Assembly (NCBI GenBank): GCA_041916775.1
Contig: JAYRYZ010000017.1
Span: 52,480 to 116,479, forward strand
From: UBA2357 sp041916775
GTDB lineage: Bacteria > Pseudomonadota > Gammaproteobacteria > Burkholderiales > Rhodocyclaceae
Direction of reading: 5' to 3'
DNA: 64,000 nucleotides
The notes beneath the pieces are model-generated. The model did no database searches, was not told the DNA's origin, and saw only the letters and a program-made list of their open reading frames with translations. A program made the translations under genes and the position numbers. Position 1 is the stretch's first letter; each line of letters opens with the position of its first letter. Shown here piece by piece: positions 8,687-17,797 of this stretch.

Positions 8687-9759
8687 CGACGACTCCAGAA
8701 CGGCACAAGCACCACCCGGCGGTACACCATGAACGCGATCAGCGTGCCGACGACCGCATGCGGCAGCAGTGTAGCCAGCGCGAATCCAATGCGCTCCTGC
8801 CCCACCCAGGCCTGCAGCACGTTGATCACGTTGCTGTAGACGAGGTAGGCGAGCACCGCCATGATCAGATTGTTACCGCGTCCCGCACGCGGGTTCACAT
8901 ACGCGAGCGGAATCGCCAGCAATGCGAGTAGCAGCGCCGAAACGGGCGCCCCGATGCGGCTTGCGAGCTCGCCCAGGTTGCGCGGGGTCGGATCCGCGAG
9001 CAAGGCCTCGGTGGGAATGGTGCGCAGCTTGGCGAGCGGGCTCACCGCCTTGGGCTCCTCGACCCGCACCGTGTACCGCTCGAACTCGAGCACGCGGAAC
9101 TCCGGGGTCCCGAGTTGCCCCTCGAAGCGGCGTCCGTCCTCCAGCACCACGAAGCGGGCACCCGTCTCGTCCGTGCGGATGTAACCCGCTGCGGCCGCGA
9201 CCACATCCAGCAGGCCGTTGGTCTCGGAACTCACGAACACGTTGCCGAGCTTCTGGTCCTCAGCAGCCCCCGTTTCGACGAAGAACACGCGTCGCGCCGA
9301 CGACGACTCGCGGAACACGCCGGGTGCCACGCGCGTGGTGTCGTCGCGCGATTCGAGGCTCGCCTGGAACTCGGCGCTCTTGAGGTAAGCCCACGGCGTG
9401 AGGAAGAACGCACCGGCAGCGCTCATCAGCACGAACGGCAGCGCAAAGCGCAGCACCGGGCCGAAGAAGTGCAGCAGCGAGACACCCGACGCTGCCCACA
9501 CCGCCATCTCCGAGTCACGATAGGCGCGCGACAAGGCCATCAGCACCGCGATGAACACCGACAGCGAGAGGACCAGTGGCAGCTGCGCGAGCGCACCGAG
9601 GCCGATCATCGACAGCACCGCATCCGGCGGGATGCGCCCACCTGCGGCCTGGCCGAGCAGGCGGATCAGCACGGTCGTGATCAGGATCGCGAACAGCGCG
9701 ACGAACACGCCTGCGGCGGTCTGGGCAAATTCACGCCGGAGCGCGCGACTGAAGATCAT
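8683..9759 (-). CDS. lptF: LPS export ABC permease LptF
   Basis: 358 residues from ATG 9759, partner of LptG in the LptBFG transporter. The N terminus IFSRALRREFAQTAAGVFVALFAIL is a first membrane helix and SRAYRDSEMAVWAASGVS is the coupling-helix motif. A periplasmic domain follows (about 125-260), then PVSALLLALLAIPLAYVNPR and two more helices. Codons upstream of 9759 would run into the divergent pepA promoter region. Confidence 0.95.
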   Translation of the reverse strand: MIFSRALRREFAQTAAGVFVALFAILITTVLIRLLGQAAGGRIPPDAVLSMIGLGALAQLPLVLSLSVFIAVLMALSRAYRDSEMAVWAASGVSLLHFFGPVLRFALPFVLMSAAGAFFLTPWAYLKSAEFQASLESRDDTTRVAPGVFRESSSARRVFFVETGAAEDQKLGNVFVSSETNGLLDVVAAAAGYIRTDETGARFVVLEDGRRFEGQLGTPEFRVLEFERYTVRVEEPKAVSPLAKLRTIPTEALLADPTPRNLGELASRIGAPVSALLLALLAIPLAYVNPRAGRGNNLIMAVLAYLVYSNVINVLQAWVGQERIGFALATLLPHAVVGTLIAFMVYRRVVLVPFWSRR

Positions 9760-9820
9760 GGCCGGGAAGAAAGCTCGCGCCCTTATCCAAAAGGAATGAA
9801 GGAGATTGAAGAACCGGATT

Positions 9821-9850
9821 TTGACGGCTTGCGCGCGAACAAGCCATAAT
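9821..9850 (+). promoter_or_regulatory. Promoter of pepA
   Basis: TTGACG at 9821-9826 and CATAAT at 9845-9850 with an 18-base spacer, 40 bases before the pepA ATG. The 131-base gap separates pepA from the divergent lptFG pair. Confidence 0.7.
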
Positions 9851-9890
9851 CGACGCCGATCGACGCCAGACATTCAGAAAGGAATCTTGC

Positions 9891-11372
9891 ATGGAATTTA
9901 CCATAAAGTCCGGCAGCCCGGAAAAGCTCAAGACCGGCACCCTGGTCGTGACCGCGTTCAATGACGGCCCGCTGGACGCAGCCGGCGAGACGCTGGACAC
10001 CGCGAGCGAGGGTTGCATCCGCGCCTTGTTGAAGCGTGGCGAGCTCGACGCCAAGGCCGGCGCGTTGCTCTCGCTGCCGGATCTGCCGGGTACCGCCGCG
10101 GACCGCGTCTGGGTGGTCAGCCTCGGGAAGCAGGATGAGTTCTCCGAGAAGGCCTGGCGTGACGCGGTTTCCGCAACCGCCAAGGCGCTCGCGAACGGTT
10201 CGGCCACCAAGGCGGCGCTGAGCCTTGCCGACGTCGCCGTGCCGGGCAGGGACCGCGACTGGGCGATCGAGCAACTGGTGCGCGCGCTCGCCGACGCGAG
10301 CTACCGCTTCGACACCACCAAGAGCAAGAAGAGCGAGGCCAAGGGCGCGCGGGACCTCACCGTGCTGCTGTCCGGCAAGGCCGACGCAGCCGCCCGTCAT
10401 GCGCTTGCGCGCGGCAAGGCGATTGCCGACGGCATGGCGCTCGCGCGCGAGCTCGGCAATCTGCCCGGCAACGTATGCACGCCGACGCATCTCGCCAACA
10501 CTGCCGAAGCGCTCGCCGAGCAATACAAGTTCAGGGTCGAGATCCTCGAACGCAAGGATGCCGAGAAGCTCGGCATGGGCTCCTACCTGTCGGTGGCACG
10601 CGGCTCGCACGAGCCGCCCAAGTTCATCGTTCTGCAGCACAAGGGCGGCAAGGCCAAGGACAAGCCGGTGGTGCTGGTCGGCAAGGGCATCACCTTCGAC
10701 ACCGGCGGCATCTCGCTCAAGCCGGGTGCCGAAATGGACGAGATGAAGTTCGACATGTGCGGCGCGGCGAGCGTGCTCGGCACCTTCAAGGCGCTGGGCG
10801 AGCTCAACCTGCCGATCAACGTGGTCGGCATCATCGCCGCCACCGAGAACATGCCTGGCGGCGCGGCAACCAAGCCGGGCGACGTCGTGACCTCGATGAG
10901 CGGCCAGACGATCGAGATCCTCAACACCGACGCCGAAGGCCGCCTGGTGCTGTGCGACGCCCTCACCTACGCCGAGCGCTTCGAACCCACCTGCGTGATC
11001 GACATCGCCACCCTCACCGGCGCCTGCGTGATCGCGCTCGGCAAGATCCCGTCCGGGCTGCTCGCCAATGACGACGCGCTCGCCGCCGAGCTCGTCGCGA
11101 GCGGCACCCGCTCGGGCGACCGCGTATGGCAGATGCCGCTGTGGGACGAATACCAGGAGCTCCTCAAGAGCAACTTCGCCGACATGGCCAACATCGGCGG
11201 GCGCTACGCCGGCACGATCACCGCGGCATGCTTCCTGGCACGCTTCACCAAGGCTTACAAGTGGGCGCATCTCGACATCGCTGGAACCGCCTGGCACTCC
11301 GGCGATGCCAAGGGCGCCACGGGGCGCCCGGTGCCGCTGCTGTGCGAGTTCCTCGTGAATCGCGCCGGATGA
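9891..11372 (+). CDS. pepA: Leucyl aminopeptidase (M17)
   Basis: 493 residues, the usual length. A cytosolic hexameric dimetal peptidase that removes N-terminal residues; in some bacteria PepA also binds DNA. The metal and catalytic segments VGKGITFDTGGISLKPG and NTDAEGRL (residues 345-352, the M17 signature) are intact. The divergent pairing with lptFG and the following holC-valS order are common in beta- and gammaproteobacteria. Confidence 0.97.
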   Translation: MEFTIKSGSPEKLKTGTLVVTAFNDGPLDAAGETLDTASEGCIRALLKRGELDAKAGALLSLPDLPGTAADRVWVVSLGKQDEFSEKAWRDAVSATAKALANGSATKAALSLADVAVPGRDRDWAIEQLVRALADASYRFDTTKSKKSEAKGARDLTVLLSGKADAAARHALARGKAIADGMALARELGNLPGNVCTPTHLANTAEALAEQYKFRVEILERKDAEKLGMGSYLSVARGSHEPPKFIVLQHKGGKAKDKPVVLVGKGITFDTGGISLKPGAEMDEMKFDMCGAASVLGTFKALGELNLPINVVGIIAATENMPGGAATKPGDVVTSMSGQTIEILNTDAEGRLVLCDALTYAERFEPTCVIDIATLTGACVIALGKIPSGLLANDDALAAELVASGTRSGDRVWQMPLWDEYQELLKSNFADMANIGGRYAGTITAACFLARFTKAYKWAHLDIAGTAWHSGDAKGATGRPVPLLCEFLVNRAG

Positions 11373-11412
11373 GCGCTGGCGCCGGCCCCACGCGCACCGG
11401 GACGAAACGCGC

Positions 11413-11862
11413 ATGAATGCCGTCACCACCAAGGTGCGCTTCTACCACAATGCGCCCAACTTGCTGGAGGTTGCCTTCGAGCTTATCGAACGCGCCTACC
11501 GCGGGAAACGGCGCATCGCGGTGCGCCTTGGCGACGCGGTGCTGCTGCGCCAGTTCGACGCGATGCTGTGGAGCCACGACCAGCGCGCCTTCATCCCCCA
11601 TGTCGCGCTCGACTCGCCGCTTGCGGCCGAAACCCCCATCGTGCTCGCCACCAGCCAGTCGCACCGTGATTGGCCGCATCACGACATGCTCTTCAACCTT
11701 GCCGGCGACATGCCGCCAAACCCGGAGCGCTTCCGCATGGTGATCGAGATCGTCGGCAAGGGCGATGCCGAAAGACTGCCGGCGCGACACCGCTGGCAAC
11801 ACTACAAGGCCGCAGGCTTTCCACTGCATGCCTTCGACGCCGAGCGCAAGGAGGCGCTGTGA
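11413..11862 (+). CDS. holC: DNA polymerase III chi subunit
   Basis: 149 residues. Chi links the clamp loader, via psi, to single-strand-binding protein. The start KVRFYHNAPN, the segment RRIAVRLGDAVLLRQFDAMLW, and SFIPH-like AFIPHVALDSPLAAETPIVLA match the family. Position between pepA and valS is the normal holC locus. The stop overlaps the GTG of the next gene (GTGA), implying coupled translation. Confidence 0.93.
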   Translation: MNAVTTKVRFYHNAPNLLEVAFELIERAYRGKRRIAVRLGDAVLLRQFDAMLWSHDQRAFIPHVALDSPLAAETPIVLATSQSHRDWPHHDMLFNLAGDMPPNPERFRMVIEIVGKGDAERLPARHRWQHYKAAGFPLHAFDAERKEAL

Positions 11863-12323
11863 ACACGCCACCGATCGACCCGCTGGATGACCGGGAGCTT
11901 GCCGAGGCCGACCTGCTGCTCGACAAGGCGGACGCGCTGCTGCGCCGCCATCGCGCCACGCTGCCGGCCAATCCCGCCCCGGTGTTGAGTGACGACTTCG
12001 TCGATCTGCCCATCCTGACCGACGTCGTCGAAGACTTCGACCTGCCCGCCGCGCCGCCATTGCCCCCGCCCTCGAGTACGGCGGACACCCCTCAGGCCGG
12101 CACCATCGAGGCGATCGAGCAGCTCGTCGAGCTCGAGACTGAAATCAAGCGCGAGATCGAGGAGTGGTTCGAAGCCGAGCTCCCCCAGATCGTCGCACGC
12201 GAGCTCGATCGGCTCACCGAGCGGCTCATGGAGGAAGTCACCTCCCACGCCCGCGCCACCCTGCTCCACACCCTGTCGGAGCGCATCTCGGAACGTCTCG
12301 CAGGCCTCTCGCCACGGCGCTGA
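11859..12323 (+). CDS. Hypothetical acidic protein between holC and valS
   Basis: 154 residues from GTG 11859, overlapping the holC stop. It is acidic and rich in Glu, Leu, Pro and Ala, with no signal or membrane segment. A low-complexity Pro-rich linker (about 64-76) separates an N-terminal helix from a C-terminal amphipathic helical region (about 85-150). Its place in the holC-valS operon is like that of short unknown proteins in other betaproteobacteria (possibly DUF2486). Role unknown. Confidence 0.7.
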   Translation: MNTPPIDPLDDRELAEADLLLDKADALLRRHRATLPANPAPVLSDDFVDLPILTDVVEDFDLPAAPPLPPPSSTADTPQAGTIEAIEQLVELETEIKREIEEWFEAELPQIVARELDRLTERLMEEVTSHARATLLHTLSERISERLAGLSPRR

Positions 12324-12410
12324 GTCATGCGCCCGGGCACGGACACGCGCCCTGCCCTGCACTGCAGCGCCGGTTTTGCTGCGTACGCCGGGCAGCAACG
12401 ACGCTTCCGC

Positions 12411-12416
12411 TATAAT
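12411..12416 (+). promoter_or_regulatory. -10 element upstream of valS
   Basis: A consensus TATAAT lies 33 bases before the valS start, inside a 125-base gap. No convincing -35 is seen at the right distance, so the element is inferred from the -10 alone. Confidence 0.5.
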
Positions 12417-12448
12417 CGCGGTCTTTGCCCTTAGACTTCAGGACAATG

Positions 12449-15343
12449 ATGGAACTGGCCAAGAGTTTTGAGCCCGCGGCAATCGAAGCCCGCTGGTATC
12501 CGGAGTGGGAATCGCGCGGCTATTTCGACTGCGGCGCCGACACCGCCAACCCCGACGCATTCTGCATCCTGATGCCGCCACCCAATGTCACCGGCACGCT
12601 GCACATGGGCCATGGCTTCAACCAGACGTTGATGGACAGCCTCACCCGCTACCACCGCATGCGCGGCTTCAACACACTGTGGCAGCCGGGCACCGACCAC
12701 GCCGGCATCGCGACCCAGATTGTGGTGGAGCGCCAACTGGATGCGCAGGGCGTTTCGCGCCACGACCTCGGCCGCGAGAAGTTCCTCGACAAGGTGTGGG
12801 AGTGGAAGCAGTTCTCCGGCGGCACCATCACCAGCCAGATGCGCCGCCTCGGCGCCTCGCCCGACTGGAAGCGCGAGCGCTTCACGATGGACGAGGGCCT
12901 CTCCAAGATCGTTACCGAGACCTTCGTTCGCCTCTTCAACGAAGGGCTCATCTACCGCGGCAAGCGCCTGGTGAACTGGGACCCGAAGCTCGGCACCGCG
13001 GTGTCTGACCTCGAGGTGGTATCGGAAGAAGAGGACGGCAAGCTCTGGCACATCCTCTACCCCTTCAGCGAGGGGCCGATCGGCGAACTCGCCGGCCTCA
13101 CCGTGGCCACAACCCGGCCCGAGACCATGCTCGGCGACGTCGCCGTGATGGTGCATCCGGAAGACGAACGCTATGCCCACCTGATCGGCAAGACGGTGCG
13201 CCTGCCGCTCGCGAACCGCGACATCCCCATCATCGCAGACGACTATGTCGACCGCGAGTTCGGCACCGGCTGCGTGAAGGTCACACCCGCGCACGACTTC
13301 AACGACTACGCGGTGGGCCAGCGCCACTGGCTCGACATGATCGTCATCCTCGAGCTCGACGCCACCATGCCGGCCGAAGCCGAGGTGTTCGACACCCATG
13401 GCCAGAAGAAGGGCAGCGTCGCGATGCCGGCGAACGTCGCAGGGCTGGACCGCTTCGACGCCCGCGCAGCGGTGGTTGCCGATCTGGAAGCGGCCGGCGT
13501 GCTGGTCGACACCAAGGCGCACACGCTGCAGGTGCCGCGTGGCGATCGGACCAGCGTGGTCATCGAACCCATGCTCACCGACCAGTGGTTCGTCGCGATG
13601 AGCAAGCCGGGCGCGGACGGCAAGTCGATCACCGAGAAGGCGCTCGAGTGCGTGTCGTCCGGCGAGATCCGCTTCGTGCCCGAGAACTGGGTGAACACCT
13701 ACAACCAGTGGCTCAACAACATCCAGGACTGGTGCATCTCGCGCCAGCTCTGGTGGGGCCACCAGATCCCTGCCTGGTATGGCGAGGACGGGCAGACCTT
13801 CGTCGCCCACGACGAAGCCGAGGCACGCAGCCAGGCTGCGGCCAGCGGCTACACCGGCCCGCTCACGCGCGACCCGGACGTGCTCGACACCTGGTACTCC
13901 TCCGCGCTGTGGCCGTTCTCGACGCTCGACTGGACACCCGAGTGGCCGCAGAAGAGCAACACCGCGCTCGACCTCTACCTGCCCTCCACGGTGCTCGTCA
14001 CCGGCTTCGACATCATCTTCTTCTGGGTTGCGCGGATGGTGATGATGACCAAGCACATCACCGGCAAGATCCCGTTCAAGCACGTGTATGTGCACGGCCT
14101 CATCCGCGATGCGGAAGGCCACAAGATGTCGAAGTCCAAGGGCAATGTGCTCGACCCGATCGACCTCATCGACGGCATCGGCCTCGACGAGCTCGTGAAG
14201 AAGCGAACCTTCGGCCTGATGAACCCCAAGCAGGCGCAGAGCATCGAGAAGAAGACGCGCAAGGAATTCCCGGACGGCATCCCCGCCTTCGGCACGGACG
14301 CGCTGCGTTTCACCTTCGCGAGCCTCGCGAGCCCCGGCCGCGACATCAAGTTCGACCTCGCCCGCTGCGAGGGCTACCGCAACTTCTGCAACAAGCTGTG
14401 GAACGCCACCCGCTTCGTGCTGATGAACTGCGACGGCCAGGACTGCGGGCTCGCCGAGCACGGCGCCGACCAATGCACGCCGGGCGGCTATCTGGATTTC
14501 TCCTTCGCCGACCGCTGGATCGTATCGCGCCTGCAACGCACCGAGGCCGAGATCGCGCAGCACTTCGAAGAGTACCGCTTCGACCTCGTCGCGAAGACGC
14601 TCTACGAGTTCGTCTGGGACGAATACTGCGACTGGTACCTGGAGCTCGCCAAGGTGCAGATCCAGCAAGGCGACGAGGCACGCAGCCGCGCCACCCGCCG
14701 CACCCTGCTGCGGGTGCTGGAGACCACGCTGCGTCTCGCCCACCCGCTGATCCCGTTCATCACCGAAGAGCTGTGGCAGACGGTGGCCCCGCTGGCCGGT
14801 CGCAAGACCGGCGACAGCCTGATGCGCGCCGCCTATCCGCAGGCAGACCTGTCGCGCATCGACGAATCGGCCGAGGCGCGCATCGCCGCGCTGAAGGCGC
14901 TGATCCACAGCTGCCGCAACCTGCGTGGCGAGATGAACATCTCGCCCGCACAGCGTCTGCCGCTGGTCGTGGCCGGCAACGGCGCAGCCGACAACGCCGA
15001 GCTTGCCGCCTTCGCCCCCTATCTTGCGGGCCTCGCCAAGCTGTCCGAGGTTGCGGTGGTGGAGACCATCTCCGACGACACGCTCGCGCCGGTCGCCATC
15101 TCGGGGCCGTACAAGCTCATGCTCAAGGTCGAGATCGACATCGCCGCGGAGCGCGAGCGCCTCGGCAAGGAAATCGCGCGTCTGGAAGGGGAAGTCGCCA
15201 AGGCCACCGCCAAGCTCGGCAACGCGAGCTTCGTCGATCGCGCTCCGCCTGCAGTGGTCGAACAGGAACGAGCGCGGCTCGCCGGCTTCAGCGAAACCCT
15301 GTCCAAGCTCAAACCGCAGCTGGAGAAACTCGCCGGGCGCTGA
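12449..15343 (+). CDS. valS: Valyl-tRNA synthetase
   Basis: 964 residues, normal for the class I enzyme that charges tRNA-Val and edits mischarged threonine. HMGH (52-55) is the HIGH signature and KMSKS sits at 559-563. The editing domain and the C-terminal coiled-coil arm (last ~70 residues, alternating acidic and basic) are present. AGGA at 12440-12443 favours ATG 12449 over the adjacent ATG at 12446. A long palindrome follows. Confidence 0.98.
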   Translation: MELAKSFEPAAIEARWYPEWESRGYFDCGADTANPDAFCILMPPPNVTGTLHMGHGFNQTLMDSLTRYHRMRGFNTLWQPGTDHAGIATQIVVERQLDAQGVSRHDLGREKFLDKVWEWKQFSGGTITSQMRRLGASPDWKRERFTMDEGLSKIVTETFVRLFNEGLIYRGKRLVNWDPKLGTAVSDLEVVSEEEDGKLWHILYPFSEGPIGELAGLTVATTRPETMLGDVAVMVHPEDERYAHLIGKTVRLPLANRDIPIIADDYVDREFGTGCVKVTPAHDFNDYAVGQRHWLDMIVILELDATMPAEAEVFDTHGQKKGSVAMPANVAGLDRFDARAAVVADLEAAGVLVDTKAHTLQVPRGDRTSVVIEPMLTDQWFVAMSKPGADGKSITEKALECVSSGEIRFVPENWVNTYNQWLNNIQDWCISRQLWWGHQIPAWYGEDGQTFVAHDEAEARSQAAASGYTGPLTRDPDVLDTWYSSALWPFSTLDWTPEWPQKSNTALDLYLPSTVLVTGFDIIFFWVARMVMMTKHITGKIPFKHVYVHGLIRDAEGHKMSKSKGNVLDPIDLIDGIGLDELVKKRTFGLMNPKQAQSIEKKTRKEFPDGIPAFGTDALRFTFASLASPGRDIKFDLARCEGYRNFCNKLWNATRFVLMNCDGQDCGLAEHGADQCTPGGYLDFSFADRWIVSRLQRTEAEIAQHFEEYRFDLVAKTLYEFVWDEYCDWYLELAKVQIQQGDEARSRATRRTLLRVLETTLRLAHPLIPFITEELWQTVAPLAGRKTGDSLMRAAYPQADLSRIDESAEARIAALKALIHSCRNLRGEMNISPAQRLPLVVAGNGAADNAELAAFAPYLAGLAKLSEVAVVETISDDTLAPVAISGPYKLMLKVEIDIAAERERLGKEIARLEGEVAKATAKLGNASFVDRAPPAVVEQERARLAGFSETLSKLKPQLEKLAGR

Positions 15344-15363
15344 ACGTCTGCTGTAACGTCAAG

Positions 15364-15407
15364 CGGAATGCAAACAGGGAGGCCGCGGCCTCCCTGTTTG
15401 CATTCCG
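15364..15407. terminator. 44-base perfect palindrome after valS, probable bidirectional terminator
   Basis: Bases 15364-15385 are exactly complementary to 15386-15407, with no mismatch. The axis lies in the GGCCGCGGCC centre. It sits between convergent valS (20 bases after its stop) and the TusA-like gene (32 bases after its stop). There is no external T run, but the arm contains TTT, so a bidirectional terminator is the simplest reading. Confidence 0.65.
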
Positions 15408-15439
15408 GCGAACTTAATGCAGCACGGGCTTATCCGAGC

Positions 15440-15676
15440 CTACCCCGGCTTGCGCTTCAGATAGAACTCGAATACGCCATCTGGCAGGTTGTTCTGTTCG
15501 AGCAGCTCGTTGCCGGTCTGGCGGGCGAAGGACTGGAAATCCTTCACCGAGCCGCCGTCTGTGGCAAGCACGCGCACGATCTGACCGGGCTGCACTTCGG
15601 AGAGGCCCTTCTTGGCACGCAGGATGGGCAGCGGACAGTTGAGACCGCGGGCGTCGACTTCCTTGGTGAAATTCAT
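15440..15676 (-). CDS. TusA-family sulfurtransferase
   Basis: A 78-residue protein of the TusA/SirA/YeeD family, which carry sulfur as a cysteine persulfide. DARGLNCPLPILRAKKGL holds the CPxP signature whose Cys accepts sulfur. It could serve tRNA 2-thiolation, molybdenum cofactor or other sulfur transfer; moaC lies close by but is divergently transcribed. Exact partner cannot be told from sequence. Confidence 0.85.
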   Translation of the reverse strand: MNFTKEVDARGLNCPLPILRAKKGLSEVQPGQIVRVLATDGGSVKDFQSFARQTGNELLEQNNLPDGVFEFYLKRKPG

Positions 15677-15751
15677 CGTTCGGATCCTGGATGGGCGTTA
15701 CGCCGATTCTATTGCATTCCACTCCAGCGACCCAACCGCCGGAGTGCCCGG

Positions 15752-17185
15752 TCAGCGACGTTCTTCCTCGCGCTGAATGCGCAACTCTTCCTTCAGCGTG
15801 CGCATGCGCGCGTCGACCGCGGACATCTCGAAGAAGTCGCCGTCCTTGGCCCGGCGTGCGAACTCGAGTTGCTCGATGGCCGCCGGCAGGCTCCCCTGGC
15901 GCACGTAGACCTCGGCCTGTGCGCGATGATGGGCGGCGATTCGTCCCGAAATTGACTCCGCGCGCGAAAGCAGAGCCCACATGCGGATATCCTCACCATC
16001 GCGCAAGGTGCCGGCGCGTGCGAGTTCTGCAGCCTTGGGGCCGTTCGCGGCGCGGATGTGCGCATCGATGAGCGCGTACGACAGCGGACGGTGATCCGGG
16101 AAGCGCTTCACAGCCGCCTCGAGCCCGTCGATCGCCACTTGCGGGCGCTTGCGCGCGAACTCGACCTCGGCCGCCAGCGTCTCGATGTAGGGCGAGGGCG
16201 GCGCGTCCTTGCGCAGCCGTGCGAGCGTATCGACTGCCTTGTCGAGATCGGCAGCACGCAGTTGCGCGCGCGCAAGGCCGTAGCGTGCCGGGGTGTCACC
16301 CGGGGTCGCGGCCAACCTCGCCTCGAAAGCCTTCACCGCATCGGCCGCAAGCCCTTCGGACGCGCGCAGCTTGGCGCGCACGTAGCCGAAGTCGGCGGAA
16401 TCCGGCACTTGGCGGTAGCGCATTTGCGCGACGCGATTGCCCATGTCGGAGATCCGTTCCTCCGTGAGCGGATGGGTACGCAGGTAGCTCGGGGCATTGT
16501 TCTCATACAGCCGGCTGTTCTTCTGCATGCGCTCGAAGAAGGACGGCATCCCCCGCACGTCGAACCCCGCCCCCTCCAACGCCTGCAGCCCGATACGATC
16601 CGCCTCGCGTTCGAAGGCACGGGTGTAGCCGAGCTGCGACTGGATCATTCCGGCCTGCCCGGCGGCGACAGCCGCCTCGCCGACCTGCGAGTTGCTGCGC
16701 GCGGCGAGGATCGCGATCAGCATGGTCGCGAGCATCACCATGCTCGCCTGGCCTTGCTTGCCATAGAGCTGCGCGATGTGGCGCTGGGTGACGTGGGCGA
16801 TCTCGTGACCCAGCACGGAGGCGAGCTCGGACTCGCTTTCGGCCTCGAGAATCAGCGCGGTATGGAGCCCGATGAAGCCGCCCGGCAACGCGAACGCGTT
16901 GAGCATCGGATCACGCACGACGAAAAAGTCGAACGTTCGATCCGGCTGGTCGCTCGCCGCGACGAGCCGCGCTCCAAGGTTGTCAACGTAGTTCTCGACC
17001 TCGGGATCGTCCAGGTAGGCCGGATCACGCCAGCGAATGTCCTGCATGATCCGCTCGCCGAGGCGCTTCTCCGCCAAAGGGGACAGCGCGGTCGAGGCCA
17101 CATCCCCCAGATCGGGCAGATCGGCCGCAATGGGCGTGCCGGCAACGCTGATGCCGACCAGAAGGGCAAGAAGTCGTCTTTTCAT
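15752..17185 (-). CDS. Periplasmic M48 metalloprotease with TPR region (BepA-like)
   Basis: 477 residues. An N-terminal signal peptide is likely (MKRRLLALLVGISVAGTPIAA). The zinc site is HEIAH (127-131), and EREAD (192-196) supplies the third ligand. The C-terminal half (about 270-470) is alanine-rich and helical with TPR-like repeats. This is the BepA (YfgC) architecture, a protease/chaperone for outer-membrane assembly and LptD quality control. BepA role is inferred from architecture. Confidence 0.88.
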   Translation of the reverse strand: MKRRLLALLVGISVAGTPIAADLPDLGDVASTALSPLAEKRLGERIMQDIRWRDPAYLDDPEVENYVDNLGARLVAASDQPDRTFDFFVVRDPMLNAFALPGGFIGLHTALILEAESESELASVLGHEIAHVTQRHIAQLYGKQGQASMVMLATMLIAILAARSNSQVGEAAVAAGQAGMIQSQLGYTRAFEREADRIGLQALEGAGFDVRGMPSFFERMQKNSRLYENNAPSYLRTHPLTEERISDMGNRVAQMRYRQVPDSADFGYVRAKLRASEGLAADAVKAFEARLAATPGDTPARYGLARAQLRAADLDKAVDTLARLRKDAPPSPYIETLAAEVEFARKRPQVAIDGLEAAVKRFPDHRPLSYALIDAHIRAANGPKAAELARAGTLRDGEDIRMWALLSRAESISGRIAAHHRAQAEVYVRQGSLPAAIEQLEFARRAKDGDFFEMSAVDARMRTLKEELRIQREEERR

Positions 17186-17289
17186 CGGGTGCTATGATAG
17201 CGACTTTGCCGAGGGCGTTCCCCGCCGGTTGTATCGGCGTGTTGTCCTCCCCGCCGCGCACCGCAGCACATCTCCGCATGCATTCACTC

Positions 17290-17766
17290 ATGACCCAGAC
17301 ACTCACCCATTTCGACGCCGACGGCCAGGCGCACATGGTCGACGTCGGCGACAAGTCCGAGACCCGCCGAGTCGCCGTCGCTGGCGGCACGATCACGATG
17401 CTGCCCGCCACCTTCGCCATGGTCGCGAGCGGCACCGCCAAGAAAGGCGATGTGCTCGGCATTGCCCGCATCGCCGGCATCCAGGCCGCCAAGCGCGCAA
17501 GCGACCTCATCCCGCTGTGTCACCCCATCGCCCTCACCCGCGTCGCGGTCGAGTTCGCACTCGACGCCGAGCACGCCTCCATCGCCTGCACCGTCACCGC
17601 CGAAACCGTCGGCCGCACCGGCGTCGAGATGGAAGCCCTCACCGCCGTCAGCGCCGCACTGCTCACCATCTACGACATGTGCAAGGCGGTCGATCGCGGC
17701 ATGACCGTGAGCGACATCCGTCTGCACGAGAAGCTCGGCGGGAAGTCGGGGCACTGGAAGGGATGA
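17290..17766 (+). CDS. moaC: Cyclic pyranopterin monophosphate synthase
   Basis: 158 residues from ATG 17290; E. coli MoaC has 161. With MoaA it converts GTP to cyclic pyranopterin monophosphate for molybdenum cofactor. MVDVGDKSETRRVAVA, DLIPLCHPIALT and the catalytic EMEALTAVSAALLTIYDMCKA region, with KAVDRGM after it, are present. The frame is open about 96 bases further upstream, but that part lacks homology. No other moa gene is in the window. Confidence 0.96.
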   Translation: MTQTLTHFDADGQAHMVDVGDKSETRRVAVAGGTITMLPATFAMVASGTAKKGDVLGIARIAGIQAAKRASDLIPLCHPIALTRVAVEFALDAEHASIACTVTAETVGRTGVEMEALTAVSAALLTIYDMCKAVDRGMTVSDIRLHEKLGGKSGHWKG

Positions 17767-17797
17767 TCTTCCTCGTCGGAAAGGGGCACGCGACCAA

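Noticed and set aside
9783..11432. Long open frame antisense to pepA
   Set aside because: It covers the pepA promoter and gene in the opposite strand and has a low-complexity product; pepA is unmistakable.
12431..14908. Very long open frame antisense to valS (about 825 codons)
   Set aside because: High-GC codon bias leaves antisense frames open. The sense strand encodes complete ValS with both signature motifs, and the antisense product has no recognisable domain or ribosome site.
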